Source: Candidatus Methanoperedens sp. (GTDB taxonomy: Archaea; Halobacteriota; Methanosarcinia; Methanosarcinales; Methanoperedenaceae). Taken from it: a stretch of 64,000 nucleotides of DNA. Below the pieces are notes generated by a model. It searched no databases. It was not told where the DNA came from and saw nothing but the letters and a program-made list of their open reading frames with translations. Every line of letters starts with the position of its first letter. Positions within the stretch are counted from its first letter, which is position 1. Below are positions 42,269 to 50,909 of this stretch, piece after piece. The translations under genes and the position numbers were made by a program. Location of the stretch: NCBI GenBank assembly GCA_027460615.1, contig JAPZAO010000078.1, positions 1 through 64,000 on the forward strand, given 5' to 3'.

Positions 42269-43198
42269 ATGAAAATCCTGATTTCAAGCGCATCCTTTGG
42301 AAAAATAAACCGCGACCCTATCACTATGCTTGAGAAGGCGGGTTTTGAAACTGTAAGCAATACACGGGGAAAAAAGCTTGAATTCGATGAATTCGCCGAA
42401 CTGATAAAGGACGCCGCAGGTCTCATCGCTGGCACAGAAAAAATAACAGGAAAGCTCCTTGAAAAAGCGCCGAAATTAAAAGTAATATCAAGATATGGCG
42501 TCGGCATGGATAATATCGATATGGAAGCAGCCAAAAAATTGGGAATCATTGTACGCAGCACCCCTGAAGCTCCCTCGCAGGCAGTGGCAGAACTTGCACT
42601 TGCCCTGATGCTTAATCTTTCAAGACGTGTGGCAGAGGCGGACAGGAACCTCCGCAAAGACAACTGGAACCAGTTGATGGGAAGGCTTCTTACCGGCAGG
42701 ACCCTGGGAATCATAGGGCTCGGGAGGATAGGGAAGAAACTGGTGCGGCTCGTCCAGCCTTTCAAGATGGATCTGCGCGCTTATGAGCCATATCCGGATG
42801 TGGATTTTATCCGTGAGAACAACATCGTACTGGGCTCACTGCAGGACGTACTATCAGACAGCGATATCATATCCCTGCACCTGCCACTCTCGGATGCCAC
42901 GTTTCACATGATAGGAAAAAAGGAATTATCACTTATGAAGAAGGATGCAATCATCATCAATACATCGCGCGGCGGCTTGATAGACGAAGAAGCTCTTATC
43001 GGGGCATTAAGGAACGGAACTATTGCCGGGGCGGGCATTGATACATTTGAAACCGAGCCCTACAAGGGAGGACTTACTGACCTTGACAATGTGGTGCTGA
43101 CATGTCACATGGGTTCATCTGCCATAGAAACGAGGAAACAGATGGAGCTTGAGACCGTGAACAACCTGATAAGTGCCCTGAAGGAGGCTGGCATATGA
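42269..43198 (+). CDS. D-2-hydroxyacid dehydrogenase (SerA-like)
   Basis: A 309-residue enzyme of the phosphoglycerate dehydrogenase family: NAD fold GLGRIGKKLV, catalytic Arg in NTSRGGLIDEEAL, Glu in FETEP and His in TCHMGSS. It lacks the C-terminal ACT domain of biosynthetic SerA. In a glycan operon it more likely makes or reduces a sugar acid or a C3 side-chain such as glycerate. It overlaps the next epimerase by 4 nt. Confidence 0.88.
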   Translation: MKILISSASFGKINRDPITMLEKAGFETVSNTRGKKLEFDEFAELIKDAAGLIAGTEKITGKLLEKAPKLKVISRYGVGMDNIDMEAAKKLGIIVRSTPEAPSQAVAELALALMLNLSRRVAEADRNLRKDNWNQLMGRLLTGRTLGIIGLGRIGKKLVRLVQPFKMDLRAYEPYPDVDFIRENNIVLGSLQDVLSDSDIISLHLPLSDATFHMIGKKELSLMKKDAIIINTSRGGLIDEEALIGALRNGTIAGAGIDTFETEPYKGGLTDLDNVVLTCHMGSSAIETRKQMELETVNNLISALKEAGI

Positions 43199-44097
43199 AA
43201 GCAATAGTATTCGGCGGCTCGGGATTTCTTGGAAGTCATGTTGCAGATTCACTAACCGCAGCTGGATACGATGTGAAGATATTTGACCTCAGGGAGTCGC
43301 CATATCTGCGGGAAGGGCAGGAGATGATCACCGGCAATATACTCGACAGGGAAGCCGTAAGGAAGGCTGTCACCGGATGCGACATTGTATATTCATTTGC
43401 CGGCATAGCCGATATCGAAAAAGCCAACGAGAAGCCGGTTGAAACAGTGGAGATAAATATACTCGGGACCACGATTATCCTGGATGCATGCAGGGCATGC
43501 GACATAAAAAGATTTGTTTTCGCAAGCAGCATGTATGTGTACAGCAAAATGGGCGCTTTCTACAGGAGCAGCAAACAGGCATGTGAGCTCATTATCGAGA
43601 ACTTCAATGAATCATACGGTCTCCCATATACCATACTCAGGTACGGTTCGCTCTATGGACCGCGCTCGGACGAAAGCAACTGGATATACAGGATACTGAA
43701 ACAGGCGGTGGTGGAAGGGAAGATCACGCGCCATGGGGATGGGGAAGAACTCAGGGAATATATCCATGTGGAGGATGCCGCACGGTACAGCGTGGAGATA
43801 CTGGCGGATGATTTCAAGAATGAGTACGTCATCCTCACAGGCAACCAGTTCATGAAAATCAAGGACCTGATGCTGATGATCCGGGAGATGATGGGGGATA
43901 CCATCGACCTCGAATTCCTGCCTGAGGATTCGGGTCTGCATTACGAGATTACCCCTTATTCCTTCAGACCGAAGATAGCCAAGAAATATGTGGGCAGATA
44001 CCATCTTGATATAGGGCAGGGCATACTCGCGATGCTGGGGGATGTATATCAAAATAACTTCCCATACAAGAAACAGAACGGTCTGTATTTCAAGTGA
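43195..44097 (+). CDS. NAD-dependent epimerase/dehydratase
   Basis: A 300-residue extended SDR: GGSGFLG, the strand FASSMYVYS, then YRSSK as the Tyr-Lys pair. The segment between the Ser strand and the Tyr is about a dozen residues shorter than in UDP-galactose epimerases, so the substrate may differ. It overlaps both neighbours by 4 nt. The product is not assignable. Confidence 0.85.
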   Translation: MKAIVFGGSGFLGSHVADSLTAAGYDVKIFDLRESPYLREGQEMITGNILDREAVRKAVTGCDIVYSFAGIADIEKANEKPVETVEINILGTTIILDACRACDIKRFVFASSMYVYSKMGAFYRSSKQACELIIENFNESYGLPYTILRYGSLYGPRSDESNWIYRILKQAVVEGKITRHGDGEELREYIHVEDAARYSVEILADDFKNEYVILTGNQFMKIKDLMLMIREMMGDTIDLEFLPEDSGLHYEITPYSFRPKIAKKYVGRYHLDIGQGILAMLGDVYQNNFPYKKQNGLYFK

Positions 44098-46070
44098 ATA
44101 TGAACATTCTGTATGTTTTTGATGAGACTTCGGAAATAGAGCGGCTGGAGGCATCTCTTGACAGGACAACGAAAAAGCTGGTGCTATGCCCAATCACGAC
44201 TGATCAGGACTTTATTTCAGCCGTCGTTGACAGATTGGGCAAAGAGAAACTTGAAGTGGAAGTGGTGAATTTCACCGAACTCTTCAACAAGACCTCGTTT
44301 TCCATAAGAGAAGAATACCTGCGTTTCATTTCTGAATTTCCGAATAAGATGACAGTCTCAGGCAGGAATCTTAAAGAATATTTCAGAATCTCCTCCGGGA
44401 ACTTCTCAGCATGGTGGTTCTCGCTGCTTGCAGAAAAAAATACCCTTAAAACAGGCTCCTACAGCCAGCTTTCAAGGACCCTGAGCATACTGGACATCCA
44501 GGAAAAACATTCATGCGGCATCATTCTTTGCGATATTGCGGATAATAAGCTATACAGGACGCTTCGCGACAATGCGACGAAGAACAGAGGCTTTCACTGC
44601 CGCTCCTTACGAAAAAATGTCTCCGGGAGCCCGGAGCTATTGCAGGCGCTCGTGGGATCATCCGCGTTTCTTGCGCGCCAGTTCATCAAGATGCTTGCCA
44701 TTAAATGGCGGATGCATGGGCTTCATTCAAGAAAAGAGATATTGAAGAAGAGCAAGTTCCTCCTTGTCACGTATTTTCCACTCATTGACAGGAAACAATT
44801 GAAAGACAAAAAATTCATCAACCGGTATTATCAGCCCATCCAGCGCGCGCTTGAAAAAAAATACCCGGGTGAATTCATCTGGCTCGCAATGACCGTGAAC
44901 CTTGAAGGATTTGACTGGAACAGCAGCGCAAAACTGGGAAAAAGTATCAATGAAGGGGGCTATCCATTGTATCTATGCGAGGAATGGGTCACCATTCACG
45001 ACATGTGCTTTGCTTTTCTCGAATATGCCCGTATATTGTTAAGATATTTGCGGATATCTTCATCTATTTCGCGGTCGTTCGTTTATCCCGGGGATGTCAA
45101 TATCTGGACGATATTTGAAAAGGACTGGCATGAATCCTTCGCCGGGACTACCATGATAAATAGCATAGTCAATTACCATATGTTCAGAAGGCTGTTCGGT
45201 GAAATGGAGAAACAAACGACAGTCACTTATTTCTTCGAGAATCAGCCGTGGGAGAAGGCGCTCAACATTGCGGCATCCGAGAGAAAAATAAAAAATGTAA
45301 TTGGTATTCAGCATACGACTGTTCCCCTGCTTCTCCTGAATTATTTCAATCATGCTTCAGAGTTTAAGGACCAGGACTTCCTTCAAACAATTCCTGCACA
45401 TGTGGGATGCGTGGGACGAATACCCCGGGAACTGTTCATATCATCAGGATGGGACAGGGAAAAAGTCTTTGTGCTCGGTGCCATCCGGTTCCAGCAATTG
45501 AAGAAGCACATCGAGAAGGAGATCCCATGGGAAACCAGGGACAACATTGTAATCGTGGCTTTGTCCATAGAACTCATGGAATCGATGGAATTGCTTTCAT
45601 ATGTAATTCATGCTTTCAGTAATCAGACGAAGTTCAAGGTTCTAATCAAGGGACATCCCGCCCTCTCAGTCGGGACTATTCTTCATTCCATGTGCATGCA
45701 TCCCGATCCTGATATATTCACGATAGTTGACACACCTCTGCATGAGCACCTCCCAAAATGCAAGGTTATGATTGTAACTGGTTCCTCATCATCCCTGGAG
45801 AGCATCGCGTGCCAGTGCCCGATAATAATACCGAGACTGGTAAGCACGATAGATATGAATCCCCTGTCAGGCATAAGCGATATACCTGTCTTTGCCGACA
45901 GTCCGCAGGAGCTTAGAAGAATAACGGAGGAAATAATAGAACGAAGCGATTCGCCGCTAAATTATGAAAAATGCAGGGATTTTATCATACGTTACTGCGA
46001 TTTCATTCCGGATGACGAATTCCGGAAGAGAATAGAGGATTTAAATAAAGAGAATATACATGAGAAATGA
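44094..46070 (+). CDS. Large GT-B-like surface carbohydrate protein
   Basis: A 658-residue protein, the largest unknown here. The N-terminal part has FSAWWFSLLAEKNTLKTG. The C-terminal part has KNVIGIQHTT, VGCVGRIPRELF, VFVLGAIRFQQL and LIKGHPAL, then VTGSSSSLESIACQCP at the expected donor site. These elements recall KpsS/WaaA-like GT-B transferases and a family labelled 'surface carbohydrate biosynthesis' in Leptospira (from memory, low certainty). It is a likely transferase for the block C CMP-sugar. Confidence 0.6.
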   Translation: MNMNILYVFDETSEIERLEASLDRTTKKLVLCPITTDQDFISAVVDRLGKEKLEVEVVNFTELFNKTSFSIREEYLRFISEFPNKMTVSGRNLKEYFRISSGNFSAWWFSLLAEKNTLKTGSYSQLSRTLSILDIQEKHSCGIILCDIADNKLYRTLRDNATKNRGFHCRSLRKNVSGSPELLQALVGSSAFLARQFIKMLAIKWRMHGLHSRKEILKKSKFLLVTYFPLIDRKQLKDKKFINRYYQPIQRALEKKYPGEFIWLAMTVNLEGFDWNSSAKLGKSINEGGYPLYLCEEWVTIHDMCFAFLEYARILLRYLRISSSISRSFVYPGDVNIWTIFEKDWHESFAGTTMINSIVNYHMFRRLFGEMEKQTTVTYFFENQPWEKALNIAASERKIKNVIGIQHTTVPLLLLNYFNHASEFKDQDFLQTIPAHVGCVGRIPRELFISSGWDREKVFVLGAIRFQQLKKHIEKEIPWETRDNIVIVALSIELMESMELLSYVIHAFSNQTKFKVLIKGHPALSVGTILHSMCMHPDPDIFTIVDTPLHEHLPKCKVMIVTGSSSSLESIACQCPIIIPRLVSTIDMNPLSGISDIPVFADSPQELRRITEEIIERSDSPLNYEKCRDFIIRYCDFIPDDEFRKRIEDLNKENIHEK

Positions 46071-46719
46071 CATGGCGCTCAGATCGATAATCCTTGATTT
46101 TGACGGTGTAATCATAGAATCCGTGGACATAAAGACCCGTGCTTTCAGGGAGCTTTTCCGGGAATATCCTGAGCATGTGGATGAGATTGCGCAGTACCAC
46201 CTGAAAAACGGCGGCATGTCGCGCTTCAAGAAGTTTTCATATATATACGAGAACATTTTGAAGCAGCCGCTTGACGAGGTCAAAATGAAGGAACTGGGCG
46301 AGGCTTTTTCAAAGATAGTCAGGTCAGAGATGATCTCGTGCCCTTTTGTGGTTGGGGCGGAGGATTTCATGGAAAAATATTCGGAACGCACCATGCTTTT
46401 TATTGCCTCAGGAACGCCTGAGGATGAACTCAGGGAGATAGTACTTGAGCGGGGTATTTCACGATTTTTTAGAGGCATCTTCGGCACGCCCAGGACGAAA
46501 TCTGATATCATCCTTGGAATACTGGAGGAATTCGATCTCGATAAGGAGGAGGTCTTTTTCGTGGGCGATTCGTTCAATGACTATGAAGGTGCAAGGATTG
46601 CGGGCGTCCCTTTTATCAGCCGCATCTCAGGACATGACCCCAGGATGAAAGGACTGGGGTTCGCCTCAGTCAGGGACCTTTCTGAACTGGATATCCTGCT
46701 GGAAGGATCGGGACTATGA
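46060..46719 (+). CDS. HAD-superfamily phosphatase
   Basis: A 219-residue HAD hydrolase. The nucleophile motif is D13-F-D15-G, motif II lies in IASGTPED, and motif IV is VGDSFNDYEGA. A helical cap follows motif I (subclass I). In ulosonate pathways a HAD enzyme removes the phosphate left by a phosphosugar-using synthase (KdsC and N-acylneuraminate-9-phosphatase). The start at 46060 has AAAGAG 8 nt upstream, and ATG 46072 is a possible alternative. It overlaps both neighbours. Confidence 0.87.
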   Translation: MRNDMALRSIILDFDGVIIESVDIKTRAFRELFREYPEHVDEIAQYHLKNGGMSRFKKFSYIYENILKQPLDEVKMKELGEAFSKIVRSEMISCPFVVGAEDFMEKYSERTMLFIASGTPEDELREIVLERGISRFFRGIFGTPRTKSDIILGILEEFDLDKEEVFFVGDSFNDYEGARIAGVPFISRISGHDPRMKGLGFASVRDLSELDILLEGSGL

Positions 46720-47381
46720 GCCGATATGTCCTGCTTTCATACACAATCGATGACCGCACACCGCTGTACGGCAACACCCCGGCGCCAATTGTTAGCAGTT
46801 ATAGCAGCATCTCCGAAGGGTCATCCTCAAATACATATATTATCAAAATTCATAATCATACCGGCACGCATGTGGATGCACCCGGGCATTTCATCGCGGG
46901 CGGGAGGACTATCTCGGAGTATGACCTGCGGGATCTCGTGTTCCACAATCCGGTGATGGTGGAATGTCCGGCCGGAGAGGATGAGAGGATCCCTCTGAAG
47001 GACGCATCATTTGGTAAAGAGAGTATCGATTGCCTGCTTGTGAGGACAGGTTTTGCCAGATACAGGCATGAAGAGATATACAGCACCCATAACCCCTGGT
47101 TTGCATCCGAAGACATCTCATGGCTCAGGAAGAATTATCCATCCATCAGGTGCCTCGGCGTTGACAGCCTCACGATATCGGGTTTCCAGAACCGGGATGA
47201 AGGAAGGAAGGCGCACAAGGCGGCTTTTATAGATATTATTGGAGCCGAACCTTTATTGCTCATAGAGGATATAAATCTCGCACCGATATCAGGTCAGAGA
47301 TTAAAGAAAATATTAGTCCTTCCCTTGATGATAAAGGGCATTGACAGTGCGCCGTGCAGTGTAATAGCCGAAGTGAAATAA
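46716..47381 (+). CDS. Cyclase-family (kynurenine formamidase-like) hydrolase
   Basis: A 221-residue metal hydrolase of the putative-cyclase family. The metal motif H48-TGTH52-VD54-A-P56-GH58 is intact. Members open amides or lactones (arylformamidase, isatin hydrolase). In a glycan operon it could deformylate an N-formyl sugar or open a lactone of an aldonic or ulosonic acid. This is an unusual partner for glycan genes. It overlaps the HAD gene by 4 nt. Confidence 0.85.
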   Translation: MSRYVLLSYTIDDRTPLYGNTPAPIVSSYSSISEGSSSNTYIIKIHNHTGTHVDAPGHFIAGGRTISEYDLRDLVFHNPVMVECPAGEDERIPLKDASFGKESIDCLLVRTGFARYRHEEIYSTHNPWFASEDISWLRKNYPSIRCLGVDSLTISGFQNRDEGRKAHKAAFIDIIGAEPLLLIEDINLAPISGQRLKKILVLPLMIKGIDSAPCSVIAEVK

Positions 47382-47466
47382 GAGAAAATTGTAATTGAAG
47401 AGCCGCCAATCAAATGAAAAAACAGGAAAACATATTAGGGATGTAGTATTTAATAGAGATAATTCA

Positions 47467-48459
47467 ATGTTCTGGCAAGATAAGAAAGTTCTGGTAACGG
47501 GAGCAGGTGGATTTATTGGAAGCCACCTTGTCGAAGAATTATTAAGAGAGAATGCTGATGTAAAAGCATTTGTCCATTATAATTCAAGGAACGATTGGGG
47601 CAACCTCGAACTCTTACAGCGCGATGTCCTTGAAAAGATAGAAATCATTACGGGTGATATAAGGGACCCTTTCTGCGTAAGAGATGCTGTCAAAGGGTGC
47701 GACACAGTGTTCCACCTCGCCGCATTAATAGCGATCCCGTATTCATATGTGGCTCCCAAGGATTTCGTGGACACCAACATACAGGGAACAGTTAATGTGA
47801 TGCAGGCGTGCAGGGATGAGAGCATCAGGAAGGTAGTGCACACATCCACAAGTGAAGTTTACGGAACAGCTTTGTACACTCCCATCGATGAAAAACATCC
47901 TCTCCAGGGGCAGTCTCCTTATTCTGCAAGCAAGATCGGAGCCGATAAAATGGCGGAAAGCTATTATAATTCTTTTGAGCTGCCCGTAGCCACGATCCGG
48001 CCGTTCAACACGTTCGGTCCCAGGCAGTCAGCAAGGGCGGTCATTCCGGCCATATGCTCCCAGATACTCTCGGGGAGAAAGGAAATACATATGGGACTCC
48101 TGAGCCCGGTGCGCGACTTCACGTTCGTGCAGGATACTGTGAACGGGTTCCTCAAGATTGCTGAGTCCAAAAGATCCATCGGGGAAGTTATCAACATAGG
48201 CTCTGGAAAAGGCATAAGCATCGGGGACCTTTTAAAGACCATCATGAAGCTTACGGGAACGGATATCGACATCATAAGCGATGATGAGCGCATGCGCCCG
48301 TCAAAGAGCGAGGTCATGAACCTGCTCTGCGATAACAGGAAAGCCAGGGAACTGGTGGACTGGGAACCAACTTTCACGCTGGAGGAAGGGCTGAAAGAAA
48401 CCATACGCTATGTAGAGGAACATCCGGAGAAATATAAAGCTGATATATATAATATTTGA
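47467..48459 (+). CDS. legB: LegB-like NAD-dependent 4,6-dehydratase
   Basis: A 330-residue extended SDR beginning MFWQDKKVLVTGAGGFIGSH. Residues such as VHYNSRNDWGNL, HLAALIAIPYSY, TSTSEVYGTA and PYSASKIGADKMAESYY match, as I recall it, the LegB family, which dehydrates GDP- or UDP-GlcNAc in legionaminate synthesis. ATG 47467 is chosen over upstream TTG 47395 because the family starts here. A nucleotidyltransferase follows 6 nt later. This is a second 4,6-dehydratase besides the CapD type at 37915. Confidence 0.87.
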   Translation: MFWQDKKVLVTGAGGFIGSHLVEELLRENADVKAFVHYNSRNDWGNLELLQRDVLEKIEIITGDIRDPFCVRDAVKGCDTVFHLAALIAIPYSYVAPKDFVDTNIQGTVNVMQACRDESIRKVVHTSTSEVYGTALYTPIDEKHPLQGQSPYSASKIGADKMAESYYNSFELPVATIRPFNTFGPRQSARAVIPAICSQILSGRKEIHMGLLSPVRDFTFVQDTVNGFLKIAESKRSIGEVINIGSGKGISIGDLLKTIMKLTGTDIDIISDDERMRPSKSEVMNLLCDNRKARELVDWEPTFTLEEGLKETIRYVEEHPEKYKADIYNI

Positions 48460-48465
48460 GGATAC

Positions 48466-49179
48466 ATGCAAGCAGTAATACTGGCGGGCGGAAAAGGGAC
48501 AAGACTTAGGCCATACACGACCGTATTTCCGAAACCTCTCGTTCCCGTGGCTGATGTTCCGATACTTGAAATCATAATAAGGCAGTTGAAGAAACACAGC
48601 TTCGATGAGATTGTCATCTCGACCGGTCATCTTGCCGAGCTCATAGAGGCATATTTCGGGGACGGCTCACGCTGGGGTGTTAATATCGATTATGTGAGGG
48701 AATACAAGCCCCTGAATACGGCAGGCGCCCTGGGATTGATTGATAACCTCAAGGACAATTTCCTTGTGATGAACGGGGACATCCTCACCACGCTCGATTA
48801 CAGCCGCTTCTTCGATTTCCATATTGAGAAAAAGGGTATCGCGACCATAAGCCTGCACAAACGCGAGGCGAAGATAGATTACGGTGTCATCGAGATGACG
48901 CAGGATTCCAGGCTCGATAAATACATAGAAAAACCGGCATACCAGTTCCTTGTGAGCATGGGAGTGAACGTGCTGAATGCGCGGTGCAGGGAATACATAA
49001 AGAGGAACGAGTCCATAGGGCTTCCCGATCTTATGATGAGAATGAAAGGGGAAGGGGAAAACATATATTGCTATCCCAGCGATTGCTACTGGCTTGATAT
49101 AGGAAGAGTTGAGGATTATCAGGTCGCACAGGATGAATTCGAACACCACAGGGAAAAATTCCTACCAGATGAACAATAA
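48466..49179 (+). CDS. Sugar-phosphate nucleotidyltransferase
   Basis: A 237-residue NTP-transferase: LAGGKGTRLRPYT, the PKPLVPVADVP loop and VMNGDILTT with the metal Asp. Closest in kind are mannose-1-P and glucosamine-1-P guanylyltransferases such as PtmE. It lies directly after the LegB-like gene, so it may supply that enzyme's nucleotide sugar. GTP versus TTP use cannot be told by eye. It overlaps the next epimerase by 11 nt. Confidence 0.88.
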   Translation: MQAVILAGGKGTRLRPYTTVFPKPLVPVADVPILEIIIRQLKKHSFDEIVISTGHLAELIEAYFGDGSRWGVNIDYVREYKPLNTAGALGLIDNLKDNFLVMNGDILTTLDYSRFFDFHIEKKGIATISLHKREAKIDYGVIEMTQDSRLDKYIEKPAYQFLVSMGVNVLNARCREYIKRNESIGLPDLMMRMKGEGENIYCYPSDCYWLDIGRVEDYQVAQDEFEHHREKFLPDEQ

Positions 49180-50086
49180 AAAAATCATCATCACGGGGAT
49201 CAACGGCTTTATAGGAAGGAACTTTCTGCAGGTTCTCCTGGAAAAAAGCCCTGATGCGCATGTATACGGGATTGACCGCGTATTTAATAATTCGGAAAAA
49301 TTCACCCCAGTGGAATGCGACCTCAATAAAAAAGAAAAAGTAAAATCCATCCTCTCTGAGATATCGCCGGATTATATTTTCCATTTCGCAGGCACAGCCT
49401 ATAATAATGACTGGGATGCCCTTTTTTCCGCGAACGTTAAGTCCACCGTGAACCTTCTTGAATCTGCAAGAGAACTGGCATTCAATCCCAGGTTCATCAT
49501 CATCGGGTCTGCTGCAGAATACGGCATTGCCGAAAAAATGCCAGTGGACGAAACGGCAGCGCCAAACCCGACATCCCCATATGGCGCATCCATGAGCTGC
49601 AGGACGAATATTGCAATGGCGTTTCGGAATATGGGCAGTGATGTCATGGTCGGGAGGGTGTTTAACACCACCGGCGCCGGCGTGACTGACCGGACGCCAG
49701 TTGGATCGTTTGCCAGACAGGTTGCGGCGATAGAAAAAGGACTGAATGAACCCGTTCATGCCGGCAACCTGAGCCCTCAGAGGGATTTTATTGACATCGA
49801 AGACGTTTCGAATGCGTTCTACTTTCTTGCATTAAAAAGCAAAAAGGGCGGCATATATAATATCTGCTCCGGGAAACCGCATTCTATAGCAACAATCCTG
49901 GACACGTATAAGGAACTTTCATGCCGGAAGTTCAGTATCATCACCGACCCAGCATTAATCAGGCAAAATGATACTGCCGCAATGTACGGGGATAACAGGA
50001 AAATCCGTGCTGAAACCGGATGGAAACCGGAAATTGGTCTTCATGAAAGCTTAAAGAGAACGCTGGATTTCTACAGGAAGGTGTGA
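49169..50086 (+). CDS. NAD-dependent epimerase/reductase (RMD/GDP-sugar type)
   Basis: A 305-residue extended SDR beginning MNNKKIIITGINGFIGRNF. It has an IGSAAEYG strand and SPYGASMSC in which the usual catalytic Lys position is occupied by Met-Ser (Tyr kept, YGASM instead of Y-x3-K). That is notable, and activity may be altered or use another Lys. The late segment RDFIDIEDVSNAFYFL is typical of GDP-4-keto-6-deoxyhexose reductases. The start at 49169 replaces a longer frame that runs into the previous gene. Confidence 0.8.
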   Translation: MNNKKIIITGINGFIGRNFLQVLLEKSPDAHVYGIDRVFNNSEKFTPVECDLNKKEKVKSILSEISPDYIFHFAGTAYNNDWDALFSANVKSTVNLLESARELAFNPRFIIIGSAAEYGIAEKMPVDETAAPNPTSPYGASMSCRTNIAMAFRNMGSDVMVGRVFNTTGAGVTDRTPVGSFARQVAAIEKGLNEPVHAGNLSPQRDFIDIEDVSNAFYFLALKSKKGGIYNICSGKPHSIATILDTYKELSCRKFSIITDPALIRQNDTAAMYGDNRKIRAETGWKPEIGLHESLKRTLDFYRKV

Positions 50087-50135
50087 ATCATTAACCTTTT
50101 AATACTATCCTCAATGTTTAGACAGTGGTGAAAAA

Positions 50136-50909
50136 ATGAAAGTCGTGATTCTTTGCGGTGGATTTGGTACCCGCCTGAGAGAAGAAACGGAATACAAACC
50201 AAAGCCCATGGTAGAAATAGGTGACAGGCCGATACTCTGGCACATAATGAAAACATATGCTTCTTATGGATTCAATGAATTTGTTCTATGCCTTGGATAT
50301 AAAGGAGATATGATAAAAGACTATTTCTATCACTATAAAATGAGAAATAACGATTTTTCCATAAAACTTGGAAGCGGTGATATTACCATCCACGATTCCG
50401 TGGAGGAGAACGACTGGAATATCATCCTTGCCAATACGGGTCTCTCTTCCATGACAGGAGCAAGAATAAAGAGGATAGAAAAGTACATCGATGGAGACCA
50501 GTTCATGGTAACCTATGGGGATGGCGTTACAGACCTTGATATATCAAAACTCCTGAAATTTCATGAGCAGCATGGAAAAATCGGGACAGTGACCGGGGTG
50601 TATCCTCCTTCTCGCTATGGGGAATTGAGGATCGAGGAAGATAGGGTCGTATCCTTTGATGAGAAACCTGAAACCGGAGTGGCTCCGATAAGCGGCGGCT
50701 ATTTTGTGTTCAATAAAGAATTCTTTGACTATTTGAAGCCTGACGAGTCCTGCGTTCTTGAGAAAGAACCGCTTTCAAATCTTGCAGGAGACGGCCAGTT
50801 GAAAGTATATAATCATAAGGGATTCTGGCAGTGCATGGACACATACAGGGATAATATGTTTCTTAATGACTTATGGAAATCAAACAGGGCGAAATGGAAG
50901 GTATGGTAG
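50136..50909 (+). CDS. rfbF: Glucose-1-phosphate cytidylyltransferase
   Basis: A 257-residue enzyme with CGGFGTRLREETEYKPKPMVEIGDRPILWHIMK-type signatures throughout, ISGGYFVFN and the end FWQCMDTYRDN. It makes CDP-glucose from CTP and glucose-1-phosphate. Length is standard. A 49-nt gap precedes it with GTGG upstream of the ATG. The next gene starts immediately after its stop. Confidence 0.95.
   Translation: MKVVILCGGFGTRLREETEYKPKPMVEIGDRPILWHIMKTYASYGFNEFVLCLGYKGDMIKDYFYHYKMRNNDFSIKLGSGDITIHDSVEENDWNIILANTGLSSMTGARIKRIEKYIDGDQFMVTYGDGVTDLDISKLLKFHEQHGKIGTVTGVYPPSRYGELRIEEDRVVSFDEKPETGVAPISGGYFVFNKEFFDYLKPDESCVLEKEPLSNLAGDGQLKVYNHKGFWQCMDTYRDNMFLNDLWKSNRAKWKVW

Noticed and set aside
49031-49759. 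242-aa frame antisense to the nucleotidyltransferase and epimerase genes
   Set aside because: Spans two real genes on the other strand and has no recognisable domain.
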